This document shows, piece by piece, positions 43,200 to 52,286 of a DNA stretch of 64,000 nucleotides (positions within the stretch are counted from its first letter, which is position 1; each line of letters begins with the position of its first letter). The stretch spans positions 1 to 64,000 of the forward strand of contig DASYKU010000005.1 in assembly GCA_035995165.1 (NCBI GenBank), given 5' to 3'. The notes beneath the pieces were generated by a model, which saw only the letters and a program-made list of their open reading frames with translations, was not told the DNA's origin and did not search any database. The position numbers and the translations under genes are program-made. The DNA comes from Mycobacteriales bacterium (GTDB lineage: Bacteria; Actinomycetota; Actinomycetes; Mycobacteriales; CADCTP01).

Positions 43200-45662
43200 T
43201 CAGCCGGTACCAGGCCAGAGGCGGGTGCTGCCGACGGCGAGGTCGAGGTGGAAGGCGGAGATCGCGCCGGCCGGCTGGAACGCCTCGAGCGCGGCCCGCC
43301 CCAGCCCGGCCCGCCCCGCCGCCAGCGCCATCTCCCGCCGCATCCCCTCCGGGTCCACGGTCTCCGCGACCGCGAGGCAGTAGACCTTCAGCTGCTCCTC
43401 GGTCACGCTCCGCAGCAGCGCGACCGCCCCGGACGCGGACCTGGCCCACTCGACCAGCGCGGCGTCGTACGCGTCCGGCTCGGGGTCGCCCTTGGCCACC
43501 GCGGTGTCGCGGTCGATGCCGACCAGCGTGAACCCGTCGACGACGGTGTCGCCGCGCTCCTCGTCGGTGTCCCGGACCGGCGGCGGCCCGAGGTTGGTCA
43601 CGGACGGCGGGGTGGGCCGGGCCAGCGTGCCGTCGGTGGCGGCGGCCGGTGCCGGCGCGGCCCGCTCGGCCCGGCGGGTCCAGACCCGGGTCGAGGAGCG
43701 GGTCAGCCGCAGGTGCACCGGGGACAGGCCGCGGGCCGGCGCGAACGGCTCGACCGGGCTCGGCGCGCTCGCCCGGACCTCCTCCGGGTCGGCCTCGCCG
43801 GTCAGCGCGGCGCCGACCACCAGCCGGCCCTCCGCGTACGCGGTGACGAGGCCGACGACGCCGGCCCGGTCGGCGGCCCAGTCGGCCAGCGCGGTCAGCG
43901 CCGGTCCGTGCTCCGGGTCGTCCAGCCCGGGTCCCGGGGTGAACGTCGCGTCGTCGGGCAGGACGAATCGCTCCGGCGGGGCCGGCCACAGCGGGCGGCA
44001 GCGGGCTTCGAGCCAGCGGTGCGCCTCGGAGACGTCGTTCGCGGCCAGCACCTCGACGCAGCAGCGGGCCGCGCCGGACCCCTGCAGGGTGTCCACCAGC
44101 GCGGTCCGCTCGGACTCGACGTCGGCGATCGAGCTGCGGTTGACGTACCCGAGCACGACCCGGACCCAGCTGCCGTCCGGGTCCTGGACCCAGGTCCGGA
44201 ACAACGCCGCGGTCCGCCCGCTGCCGGCCGCGTGCGCGAGCAGGGCGGCGTCGACGGGGTCGTTGTCGTCCGAGCCGGTGTCGAACGGCCATTGCAGGTT
44301 GGCCGCGATCAGCTCGAACGGGGCGCCGGGGCGATCGTGCGGGCCGGGTTCCGGTTCCGGTGCGGGTCGCTGGGCCGGGATCTCGACCGTCGGCGGCGAC
44401 TCGACCGCCGGAATGATCTCGGTCGCCGCCGCCTCCGGAACCGGCACCTCCGGAACCGGCACCTCCGGAACCGACACCTCCGGAACCGACACCTCCGGAA
44501 CCGCCGCCTCGGGAACCGCCGCGTCCCCGGCCGCCGCCTCTCGCGTCGCCGCCTCTCGCGTCGCCGCCTCCCGGGCCGCCGCGTCCCCGGCCGCCGTCTC
44601 CCGGGCCGCCGTCTCCCGGACTGCCGCCTCCCGGGCCGGCGCGTCCCGGGCCGGCGCGTCACGGGCCGGCGCGTCACGGGCCGGCGCCGCCTGGGTCTCG
44701 AGCGGTGGCGCGACCGGCGCGGTCGCCATCGGGAGGCCGATTGCGGCCGGCGTCTCGGGCTCCGCGACCGCCGCATGCTCCGGTCCGGGGCCCGGGCTGG
44801 GCCAGACCTCCGTCGCCGCCGCGGCGAGCGCCCGCTGCCGCGCGTCGGCCGACGACGCCTCTTCCGGCACCGGGACGACCACGCACGACTCCCCGGCCGC
44901 CGCGACCGTTCCGGCCAGCGCCGCCACCACCGCGGCCAGGTCGACGGGTCCCGCCAGCACCGGGACGTACACCCGGACCCGGCCGGACGACCCGCCGCGG
45001 AACTCCTCCCAGACCCGGCCGAGCCTCCGCACACCGTCCACAGTGGACGCGACCGTGCCCGCCGCCGCGTCGACCGCGTCGGCCGGCCCGCCGGACAAGG
45101 TCGACCGGGCCGAGACGGAGGTCGCCGCGGACGGCTCCTCGGCGTCCCAGCCGACCAGCTCGGCGTACCGCGCGCCGGCCGCGTCGAGCCGGGCCCGCAG
45201 CGCCGCCAGCCCGATCGTGTCGTCCTGCAGCACGAGATGGAACGGGAGCGGCTCGCCCTCCTCGGCCCGGGCCCGGGCGACGTCGCGGACCACGTCGACC
45301 AGCCCGCGCAGCGCGTCCAGCCGCTCGGCCGCGAGCAGCAGCGCCGCCCGGGTCACCACCAGGACGTGTCCCTCGCCCGGCAGCCAGGACAGGTCGGTGA
45401 GCAGCGCGGTCAGCCCGGCCCAGTCCTCGGCCGGGTCGCCCGGCAGCTGCAGCGCCGCACCGATCTCGTCCAGCAGCCCGTACGTGGAGCGGCCGCAGTG
45501 CCCGCGCAGCTGCCGGACCACGATGCCGTCCTGCCCGAGCAGCCAACCGAGCTGCCGGGCGTCGGCCGGCGCCGCGTCGAGCAGGTGCAGCCACGGGCCG
45601 GTCGGCCGGGACAGCCGGGCCAACTCGGCCTCCGGCCCGGATACGGAGGGAACGACTCTCAC
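43200..45662 (-). CDS. Large barstar-like protein with pentapeptide repeat linker
   Basis: 820 residues from GTG 45662. The first ~105 residues resemble barstar (LHLLDAAPADARQLGWLLG, LLDEIGAALQLPGDPAEDWAGL, TDLSWLPGEGHVLVVTRAA), the inhibitor fold of barnase-type RNases. Then a region of unknown fold to about residue 325, a linker of exactly 17 pentapeptides (residues about 327-411, Ala/Arg/Glu/Val/Pro), and two further unrecognised alpha/beta modules up to the end. The repeat region has RE/RD then VPEV units and would be an extended, charged stalk. No barnase-like toxin gene lies adjacent. The frame is open further upstream through the 36-bp repeats, so the true start could be earlier, at about 45776. 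Confidence 0.75.
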   Translation of the reverse strand: MRVVPSVSGPEAELARLSRPTGPWLHLLDAAPADARQLGWLLGQDGIVVRQLRGHCGRSTYGLLDEIGAALQLPGDPAEDWAGLTALLTDLSWLPGEGHVLVVTRAALLLAAERLDALRGLVDVVRDVARARAEEGEPLPFHLVLQDDTIGLAALRARLDAAGARYAELVGWDAEEPSAATSVSARSTLSGGPADAVDAAAGTVASTVDGVRRLGRVWEEFRGGSSGRVRVYVPVLAGPVDLAAVVAALAGTVAAAGESCVVVPVPEEASSADARQRALAAAATEVWPSPGPGPEHAAVAEPETPAAIGLPMATAPVAPPLETQAAPARDAPARDAPARDAPAREAAVRETAARETAAGDAAAREAATREAATREAAAGDAAVPEAAVPEVSVPEVSVPEVPVPEVPVPEAAATEIIPAVESPPTVEIPAQRPAPEPEPGPHDRPGAPFELIAANLQWPFDTGSDDNDPVDAALLAHAAGSGRTAALFRTWVQDPDGSWVRVVLGYVNRSSIADVESERTALVDTLQGSGAARCCVEVLAANDVSEAHRWLEARCRPLWPAPPERFVLPDDATFTPGPGLDDPEHGPALTALADWAADRAGVVGLVTAYAEGRLVVGAALTGEADPEEVRASAPSPVEPFAPARGLSPVHLRLTRSSTRVWTRRAERAAPAPAAATDGTLARPTPPSVTNLGPPPVRDTDEERGDTVVDGFTLVGIDRDTAVAKGDPEPDAYDAALVEWARSASGAVALLRSVTEEQLKVYCLAVAETVDPEGMRREMALAAGRAGLGRAALEAFQPAGAISAFHLDLAVGSTRLWPGTG
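44430..44684 (-). repeat. 17 x 15-bp coding repeat (pentapeptides)
   Basis: 255 bases equal 17 units of 15 bases encoding PARDA (x3), then PAREA/AVRET/AAREA/ATREA/AAGDA variants, ending in AVPEV/SVPEV/PVPEV/PVPEA variants. The period of five residues is kept without exception. Two phases are visible: Arg/Glu-Asp units first, then Val-Pro-Glu units. Confidence 0.92.
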
Positions 45663-45678
45663 CGGGCGATTCTCACTG

Positions 45679-45786
45679 TGCCAGCTAACCGGCGGGACGA
45701 CCAAGAACTCGTAATGCCAGCCAACCGACCGGACGACCAAGAACTCGTAGTGCCAGCCAACCGGCGGGACGACCAAGGACTCATAG
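45679..45786. repeat. Three exact-period 36-bp repeats at the end of sthA
   Basis: Units start at 45679, 45715 and 45751, each 36 bases, with only a few substitutions. The third unit includes the sthA stop codon and last Leu codon (45781-45786). Being a multiple of three, it keeps both strands open: on the minus strand it reads as the 12-residue unit GWHYEFLVV(PP/RS)V just upstream of the barstar-like gene. Confidence 0.93.
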
Positions 45787-47193
45787 CAGCGACATCCGGG
45801 CCACCGCCCGCATCTTGTTCATCGCGTCCAGCGCCGCCACCTTGTACGACTCGGCCAGCGTCGGGTAGTTGAACACCGCGTCGACCAGGTAGTCGATCGT
45901 GCCGCCGCAGCCCATCACCGTCTGTCCGATGTGGACGAGCTCGGTCGCGCCGGTGCCGAAGACATGGACGCCGAGCAGCGTGCGGTCCTCGGAGTGCACC
46001 AGCAGCTTCAGCATCCCGTACGAGTCGCCGAGGATCGCGCCGCGGGCCAGCTCCCGGTAGCGGGAGATGCCGACCTCGAACGGGATCGACTCCTCGGTCA
46101 GCTCGTCCTCGGTCTTCCCGACGTAGGAGATCTCGGGGATCGTGTAGATCCCGATCGGCTGGCAGTCGTTCATCGGCGTGCTGACCGGCTCGCCGCAGGC
46201 GTGGTAGGCCGCCCGCCGGCCCTGTTCCATCGAGGTCGCGGCCAGCGCCGGGAAGCCGATGACGTCGCCCACCGCGTACACGTGCGGGGCGGAGGTGCGG
46301 TAGTCGTCGTCGACCTTGATCCGGCCGCGGGCGTCGGCCTCCAGGCCGGCCTTCTCCAGGTCGAGCGGGTCGGTGACGCCCTGCCGGCCGGCCGAATACA
46401 TGACGGTGTCGGCCGGGATCCGCTTGCCGCTCTCCAGGAACGTCAGCGTGCCGCCTTCATGCCGCTCGACCCGGGCGACCGTCTCCCGGAACCGGAACGT
46501 CACGGCCAGGTCCCGCAGCTGGTACTTCAGCGCCTCGATGATCTCCAGGTCGCAGAACTCCAGCATCCGGTCGCGGCGCTCGACCACGGTGACCTTGGTG
46601 CCGAGCGCGGCGAACATCGATGCGTACTCGATGCCGATCACACCCGCGCCGACCACCACCATCGACGGCGGCACGTGGTCCATGTCGAGGATCTGGTCGG
46701 AGTCGACCACGGTCCGCCCGTCGAAGTCCACAGTGGACGGACGGGCCGGCTTGGTGCCGACCGCGATGACGAACTTCTCCGAGGTCGCCTGGCGCTCGGT
46801 GCCGTCGGCGGCGGTGACCACGACCGAGTTCGGCCCGGTGAAGCGGGCCATGCCGACCAGCAGCTGCACGTGGTTGCGGGCCAGCTGGCTGCGGATGACG
46901 TCGATCTCCCGGCCGATGACGTGCTGCGTCCGTGAGGTCAGGTCGCTGACAGTGACGTCGTCCTTCAGCCGGTACGACTGGCCGTAGAACTCGCGCTGGG
47001 CCAGCCCAGTGACGTACAGGACCGCCTCGCGCAGGGTCTTGGACGGGATCGTGCCAGTGTTGATGCACACCCCGCCGATCATGTGCTTGCGCTCGACGAT
47101 TCCGACGCGGCGGCCGAGCTTCGCGCCCGCGATCGCGGCCTTCTGTCCTCCTGGTCCGGATCCGAGCACGAGCAGATCGAAGTCGTACGCCAT
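45781..47193 (-). CDS. sthA: Soluble pyridine nucleotide transhydrogenase
   Basis: 470 residues from ATG 47193 with GGGAGG five bases upstream. FAD-dependent flavoprotein that exchanges hydride between NADPH and NAD+. N-terminal FAD motif [14 protein letters not shown]; the single-cysteine [18 protein letters not shown] marks SthA rather than lipoamide dehydrogenase, which has CxxxxC; NAD(P) motif [19 protein letters not shown] motif [22 protein letters not shown]-terminal dimer domain. The end lies in a tandem repeat. Confidence 0.95.
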   Translation of the reverse strand: MAYDFDLLVLGSGPGGQKAAIAGAKLGRRVGIVERKHMIGGVCINTGTIPSKTLREAVLYVTGLAQREFYGQSYRLKDDVTVSDLTSRTQHVIGREIDVIRSQLARNHVQLLVGMARFTGPNSVVVTAADGTERQATSEKFVIAVGTKPARPSTVDFDGRTVVDSDQILDMDHVPPSMVVVGAGVIGIEYASMFAALGTKVTVVERRDRMLEFCDLEIIEALKYQLRDLAVTFRFRETVARVERHEGGTLTFLESGKRIPADTVMYSAGRQGVTDPLDLEKAGLEADARGRIKVDDDYRTSAPHVYAVGDVIGFPALAATSMEQGRRAAYHACGEPVSTPMNDCQPIGIYTIPEISYVGKTEDELTEESIPFEVGISRYRELARGAILGDSYGMLKLLVHSEDRTLLGVHVFGTGATELVHIGQTVMGCGGTIDYLVDAVFNYPTLAESYKVAALDAMNKMRAVARMSLL

Positions 47194-47227
47194 CACGGCC
47201 TCCCGAGGTCGTCGGGCCAATCCTCGC

Positions 47228-47246
47228 GCGCCCGGGGCCCGGGCGC
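47228..47246 (-). terminator. Hairpin between the GH3 gene and sthA
   Basis: GCGCCCGGG (47228-47236) and CCCGGGCGC (47238-47246) are perfect arms one base apart. It lies just after the GH3 stop on the minus strand, likely ending that transcript before sthA. Confidence 0.6.
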
Positions 47247-47251
47247 ACCCC

Positions 47252-49153
47252 TCACACTCCGCGGCGCAGCACGGCGACGTCGAGAACGGGCTGGTCACCG
47301 GCCACGCCGAAGGTCACCGCGGACTGCCCGAGCACGAAGAACTGGTGCGTCGACGGCCGGTAGACGGCCGCGTCCAGCCGCCCGTCGCCGGTGTAGTCGG
47401 CCGGCACGAGCTGGTCGCCGGCCGCGCCGAAGTGCAGCGTGGACCCGCCGCGGATCCACCAGACGTTGGTGCCCGGGCGGTAGACCGTGCGGTCGGCGAC
47501 GCCGTCGCCGGTCCAGTCGCCCGGCACCGGGACGTCGCCGGCCTGACCCCAGGCGACGGTGGCCTGCCCGTCGACGTGCCAGGTGCCGTCGGCCGGGCGG
47601 AACACGGCCCGGTCGGCGACGCCGTTGCCGTCGTAGTCGCCCGGCACCGGGATGTCGCCGGGGCCGCCGAAGGCGACCGCGGCCTGGCCGAAGACGTACC
47701 AGACGTCGGTGGACGGCCGGAACACCGCGCGGTCGACCCGGCCGTCCCCGTCGTAGTCGGCCGGGACCGGGATGTCCCCGTCCTGGCCCCAGGTGATCGC
47801 GGACTGGCCGCGCACGAACCACTGGTGCGTCGAGGGCCGGTAGACCGACAGGTCCGTACGGCCGTCGCCGTTGTAGTCGGCCGGCAGCGGGATGTCGCCG
47901 CGCTGGCCGTAGGTGACCGCGGGCTGGCCGAGGGAGAACCAGGTCCCGGTCGAGGGCCGGAACACCGTCTTCTCGGCCGTTCCGTCGCCGGTGAAGTCAC
48001 CGCGCATCGAGGCCCGGTCGAGCAGGCCGAGCTGCTGCTTGGCGGTGAGGATCCGCAGGGCCGACTGGTTCACCCGGGCCGCGAACGCGGCGTCCGTCCT
48101 GGCCTTGTCGAACAGGGCCAGGAACATCTCCGGCAGCGTCGCGATGTTCACGGTCAGCACCAGGTCGCCACCGGCCTGGACGAAGTCGAGGGCCCGGTTG
48201 CCCGGGGTGAAGCCGCTGACCTGACGGGCGTTGCCGAGGTCGTCGGAGACCACGACGCCGCCGAAGCCGAGATCGCCGCGCAGCATGCCGGTCACCACGG
48301 TCGGCGAGAACGCGGCCGGCCGGCTCGCGTCGATCCGGGAGTAGATCGCGGTCGACATCATCACGAACGGGCTGCCGATGCCGGCGGCGTACCGGAACGG
48401 GGCCAGGAACGGGTCGGTCCGGGTGGTGACCGTGTCGGTGACGCCGCTGGTGGTGTCGGTGTTCGCGGTGACCCGGCCAAGGCCGGGGAAGTGCTTGATC
48501 GTCGGGATGACGCCCGCGCCCTCGAGGCCAGCGGCGAACGCCCCGGCGTGGGTGGCCACCGAGGTCGGGTTGGAGCCGAACTGGCGGTCGAAATTGCCGA
48601 TCGGCGGGTTGTTCGCCCCGGCCGGCACGGTGTCCGCGACCGGCGCGAGGTCGACCCGCACCGCGGCCGCGCGGAGCTGGGCGCCCCAGGTCCGGGCCTG
48701 GGCCTGCAGCGTCGCGGTCGCCTCGGTGCCCTGGCTCAGCGCACTCGGGATCGTGGAGAAGCCCGGGCCCTTGAGGACCTGGACCGCGCCGCCCTCCTGG
48801 TCGGCGCTCACCAGCAGCGGGACGCCGGCGTTGCCGGGGCCGGTCGCCTGGGTCTGCAGCTGGGCCGAGAGGCTGGCGGTCGCGGCGGTGCCGGCGGTGC
48901 CGCGGCCGGTGAGGATCACGCCGCCGACGTGGTAGTGCCCGATCTGCTGCAGGTCCTTGGCGCTCGCACCGGTGGCCGGGACGCCGACCATCAGCAGCTG
49001 GCCGACCCGCTGGTCCAGCGTCATCCGGGCCAGCAGCGCCTGGGCCGAGGCCGGCGCCGCGGCGCTCACCGGCGACGTCGGCAGGACCGCGATCACGGCA
49101 CCGGCGACGACGGCGGCCGCTGTCGCGACGATGACCAGGCTGCGCTTCCGCAC
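47252..49153 (-). CDS. Secreted GH3 beta-N-acetylhexosaminidase with integrin-like repeats
   Basis: 633 residues from GTG 49153. Signal peptide about 1-32 ([18 protein letters not shown] ... SAAA). GH3 catalytic domain (about 38-365): [20 protein letters not shown], the NagZ-type KHFPGLGR, and VVVSDDLG. C-terminal part (about 370-633): six full repeats of about 40 residues plus a partial seventh with DYDGDG-type calcium motifs and (VFRPS/VYRPS)T.. .W..GQ.A..(W/F)G, the FG-GAP/VCBS type of blade that forms a propeller. Expected to trim peptidoglycan or chitin outside the cell, with the propeller for binding. Confidence 0.9.
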   Translation of the reverse strand: MRKRSLVIVATAAAVVAGAVIAVLPTSPVSAAAPASAQALLARMTLDQRVGQLLMVGVPATGASAKDLQQIGHYHVGGVILTGRGTAGTAATASLSAQLQTQATGPGNAGVPLLVSADQEGGAVQVLKGPGFSTIPSALSQGTEATATLQAQARTWGAQLRAAAVRVDLAPVADTVPAGANNPPIGNFDRQFGSNPTSVATHAGAFAAGLEGAGVIPTIKHFPGLGRVTANTDTTSGVTDTVTTRTDPFLAPFRYAAGIGSPFVMMSTAIYSRIDASRPAAFSPTVVTGMLRGDLGFGGVVVSDDLGNARQVSGFTPGNRALDFVQAGGDLVLTVNIATLPEMFLALFDKARTDAAFAARVNQSALRILTAKQQLGLLDRASMRGDFTGDGTAEKTVFRPSTGTWFSLGQPAVTYGQRGDIPLPADYNGDGRTDLSVYRPSTHQWFVRGQSAITWGQDGDIPVPADYDGDGRVDRAVFRPSTDVWYVFGQAAVAFGGPGDIPVPGDYDGNGVADRAVFRPADGTWHVDGQATVAWGQAGDVPVPGDWTGDGVADRTVYRPGTNVWWIRGGSTLHFGAAGDQLVPADYTGDGRLDAAVYRPSTHQFFVLGQSAVTFGVAGDQPVLDVAVLRRGV

Positions 49154-49212
49154 GCTGTGACGCTACGTCAGGTTGCCGGCCCCGGACGGCCCGCGCGAAT
49201 AGTGTGGAAACG

Positions 49213-50034
49213 ATGACTGCCGAACCGCTCTGGTTGCCGCTCGACGGCACTGCCAACGCCCGGGACCTGGGCGGACTGCCCACGTCGTCGGGCCCCGACA
49301 TCGCGCCGCACCGGCTGTTGCGCTCGGACAACCTGCAGGGTCTGACCCCGGGTGACGTCCGTCTCCTCGTCGGCGAGATCGGCCTCCGTACGGTGGTCGA
49401 CCTGCGGACGACGGTCGAGGTCGAGCTGGAGGGGCCCGGGCCGATGACCCGCGAGCCCTCGGTGTCGATCCGGCACCTCACGCTGTTCCCGGAGGTCGGC
49501 GACCGGACCGACGTGGACGCCGACGCGCTGCTGCCCTGGCAGGAGGAGGGCGAGGACGACCGCCGCGAGTCGGCACTGCCGGCCGGCAACCGGGCCATCG
49601 CGTTCTACCTGGCCTACCTGCGGGACCGGCCCGACAACATCGTCGCCGCGCTGCGGGCGATCGCGACCTCCGACGGGGCGACGCTGGTGCACTGCGCGGC
49701 CGGCAAGGACCGGACCGGCGTGGTCGTCGCGCTCGCGCTGTCCGCGGCCGGGGTGCCGAGGGAGCGGATCGTGGCCGACTACACCGCGACCGCCGACCGG
49801 ATCGAGCCGCTGCTGGCGCGGTTGCGGGCCAGCGAGACGTACCGGGAGGACCTCGACAGCCGGCCGGACGAGGCCCACCTGCCACGGGCGTCGACGATGG
49901 CGGACTTCCTCGCGTACCTGGACTCGGAGTACGGCGGGGCGCTCGCCTGGCTGGCGTCGGCCGGCTTCGGCGACGAGGACGTCGCCCGCCTGCGCGCTCG
50001 CCTCGTCCCCTCCGCCGTCCCCGTCGAGGACTAG
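49213..50034 (+). CDS. Tyrosine/phosphoinositide phosphatase of the PtpB type
   Basis: 273 residues from ATG 49213 (GTG 49204 possible). Starts with the family pattern LPLDGTANARDLGGLPT, then LLRSDNLQGLT, VVDLRTTVEVELEG and the P-loop HCAAGKDRTGVV with Cys161 and Arg167. Resembles mycobacterial PtpB, which dephosphorylates Tyr, Ser/Thr and phosphoinositides. No signal peptide. The last codons lie in a degenerate tandem repeat shared with the end of the convergent gene. Confidence 0.9.
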   Translation: MTAEPLWLPLDGTANARDLGGLPTSSGPDIAPHRLLRSDNLQGLTPGDVRLLVGEIGLRTVVDLRTTVEVELEGPGPMTREPSVSIRHLTLFPEVGDRTDVDADALLPWQEEGEDDRRESALPAGNRAIAFYLAYLRDRPDNIVAALRAIATSDGATLVHCAAGKDRTGVVVALALSAAGVPRERIVADYTATADRIEPLLARLRASETYREDLDSRPDEAHLPRASTMADFLAYLDSEYGGALAWLASAGFGDEDVARLRARLVPSAVPVED

Positions 50035-50190
50035 CCGCCCGCCTCGTCCCCCGTCCCCGTCGAGGACCAGCCGCCCGCCCGATCCGTCGGGGACCGGCCG
50101 CCCGCCTCGTCTCGTCAGGGGCCAGCCCCACCTCGTCCCGCCCGTCCGCCGGGGACCAGTCCCCCCGCCCGTCTCGTCGAGGACTAGGCG
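50000..50190. repeat. Degenerate tandem repeats spanning two convergent gene ends
   Basis: Five to six imperfect units of about 27-41 bases built on GCCTCGTCCC..GTC(G/C)(A/G)GGAC(T/C)AG: unit starts near 50000, 50041, 50077, 50104, 50132 and 50165. The first contains the phosphatase stop (CTAG at 50031-50034) and the last contains a CTAG (50183-50186) that gives the stop of the gene on the opposite strand. The 149-base gap between the genes is filled only by these units. Confidence 0.85.
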
Positions 50191-51911
50191 AGGGTGAGCC
50201 GGAGGTCGGTGGGGCCGCCCGGGGTGACCCGGAGGTCCCAGTCGCGGCGGGCCAGGTGACAGGCCGGGTACTCGCCGTCCTCGTCGCAACTGGCCGCGTA
50301 CGCGCTGACCCGCAGCCGCTGCTCCGTCCCGATGGGGATCGTCCGGACCAGCTCCGGACCCTGGCTCGGGCCGGACTCGAGACCGCTGATCATGAGGCTG
50401 GTGGAGGGCCCGTACCGGTCGTCGAGCTTCTCGCCCGGTGGCGGCACGAACACGACCTCGATCGTGACCTCGCCGGTCCCGACCTCGGCGGTCGCCCGCA
50501 ACGGGATGCGGGTGAGCCGGTGCGCGGCTGACTCGACCACGACCAGCTCGGTGCCGACGACGACCGCGCCGGTCGGCTCGGCCAGCCCGGTCGCGAGCGT
50601 GTCGACCGTCCGGGTCCGCGGGTCGTAGCGCCGGACCGCCCCGTTGTACGTGTCCAGCACGGCGACGTCCCCGTCCGGCAGCAGCGTGATCCCGAGCGGG
50701 TGCTGGAACCGAGCCTGCTCGGCCGGCCCGTCGACCAGGCCGAAGTCGAACAGCCCCTCGCCGACGTGGGTGTGCAGGATGCCGTCCCGCAGCGTGCGCA
50801 GCGAGGAGGTTTCGGCATCGGCGAACCAGAGCGTGTCGCCGTCCGGCGCAAGCGCGCTCGGCTGGGCCAACCACCCGTCCAGTGCCGGCCCGTCCCGCAA
50901 CCCCTCCACCCGCGTCCCCGCCAGCACCGCACCCCGCGGCTCGCGTGCGTCCACCGACAGCAGGAGGTGTACGCCCGCGGCGGCGACCGCGATCCGTCCG
51001 TTCCACCAGGCGACGTCCCAGGGGGAGAAGACGCCCGGGATGGGGCCGGCGATGGTGCCGGCGCCGGCGAGCAGCCGGGGCAGGTCGGCGACGGTGCTGA
51101 CCTCGCCGGTGTCCAGCCGGACGCCGCGGACCAGGTGGTTGGCGGTGTCCGCGACGAGCACGTCGACCCCGTCGAGGGCCCCGGCCGGGAGCACCGCGAC
51201 CCCCTGCGGCCCGGCGAAGCTCGCGACGTCGGCGGCGCCGTCGGCCCGGCCGCGCTCGCCCGACCCGATGCGACGCAGCACGGTCACCCCGTCGGCGGCG
51301 AGCTCGACCAGCGAGTGGTGCCCGGCGTCGGCGACCAGCAGGGTCCCGCTCGGCGTGACCGCGATCCCGCCCGGATACCGCAGGTCGGTGTCGTCCGGGA
51401 TGGCGACGGCTTCGGCCCCGATCACGTCCGCGGTGTCGCCGCGCCGGAGCCGGCTGCCGTACTCCTCGACCAGCTCGCCGACGAGCTCGTCGAGCTCGGC
51501 GGCGTGACCCTCGCCGAGCAGCGTCGCGGCGACGTATCCGTCGGGGTCGACGAGGACGAGCGTGGGCCAGGCGTTCACCGCGTACTGCCGCCAGGTCGCG
51601 AGATCCGGGTCGTCGAGCACCGGATAGCGGACGTCGTAGCGCTGCACGGCGGCGGCGACCGCGGCGTGCTCGGCCTCGTGCGAGAACTTCGGCGAGTGGA
51701 CGCCGATGGTGGTGAGCACGTCGGCGTACGTGGCCTCGAGCGGGCGCAGCTCGTCGATGACGTGCAGGCAGTTGGCGCAGGCCGAGGTCCAGAAGTCCAG
51801 CAGCACGATCCGGCCCCGCAGGCCGGCGAGGCTGACGTCCCGGCCGCCGGTGTTCAGCCAGCCGCCCGCGCCCCGCAGCTCCGGCGCCCGCACCCGTCCC
51901 GTCGTCCGCAC
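50184..51911 (-). CDS. NHLRC2-like thioredoxin/NHL-repeat protein
   Basis: 575 residues. Thioredoxin-like domain (about 1-150) with active site SACANCLHV (CxxC) and VNAWPTLVLVDPDG, then a six-bladed NHL propeller (about 170-480: GIAVTPSGTLLVADAGHH, GVAVLPAGALDGVDVLVADTANH, ITLLPDGDVAVLDTYNG), then a C-terminal beta domain. This layout is that of NHLRC2; bacterial members are cytosolic with unknown partners. It ends in the tandem repeat. Start GTG 51911 lacks a clear ribosome site. Confidence 0.9.
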   Translation of the reverse strand: MRTTGRVRAPELRGAGGWLNTGGRDVSLAGLRGRIVLLDFWTSACANCLHVIDELRPLEATYADVLTTIGVHSPKFSHEAEHAAVAAAVQRYDVRYPVLDDPDLATWRQYAVNAWPTLVLVDPDGYVAATLLGEGHAAELDELVGELVEEYGSRLRRGDTADVIGAEAVAIPDDTDLRYPGGIAVTPSGTLLVADAGHHSLVELAADGVTVLRRIGSGERGRADGAADVASFAGPQGVAVLPAGALDGVDVLVADTANHLVRGVRLDTGEVSTVADLPRLLAGAGTIAGPIPGVFSPWDVAWWNGRIAVAAAGVHLLLSVDAREPRGAVLAGTRVEGLRDGPALDGWLAQPSALAPDGDTLWFADAETSSLRTLRDGILHTHVGEGLFDFGLVDGPAEQARFQHPLGITLLPDGDVAVLDTYNGAVRRYDPRTRTVDTLATGLAEPTGAVVVGTELVVVESAAHRLTRIPLRATAEVGTGEVTIEVVFVPPPGEKLDDRYGPSTSLMISGLESGPSQGPELVRTIPIGTEQRLRVSAYAASCDEDGEYPACHLARRDWDLRVTPGGPTDLRLTLA

Positions 51912-51974
51912 GCCGTCAAAACTCTCCCGCCACCCTCCGCGTTCCCTGCGGGCAACAGCACCCCGGACGCCAAC

Positions 51975-52007
51975 GGACCCGGCAGGTGGGGCACACCTGC
52001 CGGGTCC
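51975..52007 (-). terminator. Terminator hairpin after the small basic gene
   Basis: Perfect 14-bp stem (51975-51988 with 51994-52007), loop of five, 13 bases after the stop of the small minus-strand gene. On the plus strand it is followed by GGGTTTAG. Confidence 0.7.
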
Positions 52008-52019
52008 GGGTTTAGTTCG

Positions 52020-52160
52020 TCAGCGGTTGGTCTGAGTACGGCTGAACGTCTGCAGTTCGTCCTGCAGAGTCCCCGCCGAGACCGCGTCCATGGCACGCCG
52101 CACACTGCGCACGCGCCGAGCCGCATGCCGCTCGCGCCACTTGTCCATCCGGGACTGCAC
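52020..52160 (-). CDS. Small basic helical protein
   Basis: 46 residues from GTG 52160, or 49 from the in-frame ATG at 52169; GAGGAG (52171-52176) lies ten bases upstream of the GTG but directly abuts the ATG, favouring the GTG. Sequence begins MQSRMDKWRERHAARRVRS and ends QTFSRTQTNR: strongly basic first half, likely one or two helices. Isolated gene followed by its own terminator, which supports expression. Family not recognised; nucleic-acid binding is possible given the charge. Confidence 0.6.
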   Translation of the reverse strand: MQSRMDKWRERHAARRVRSVRRAMDAVSAGTLQDELQTFSRTQTNR

Positions 52161-52286
52161 TGTCCTCATCCTCCTCGTTGGTACGCCGTGTACGACGCTC
52201 AGGAGGACGAAAACATTCCCGATGTTCGGCCCGTAAGCCAGATCACCTTCGATCGTTAGGTTGCGTGGCGCTCGTCCCCTTCGATC

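Noticed and set aside
44430-44684. CRISPR array
   Set aside because: The 15-base units are contiguous without spacers and encode pentapeptides.
45679-45786. CRISPR array or attachment site
   Set aside because: Units are contiguous at exactly 36 bases with no unique spacers.
43137-45872. Plus-strand frame of over 900 codons opposite the barstar-like gene
   Set aside because: Low-complexity Arg/Gly-rich translation; the minus strand has the protein-like sequence and a start.
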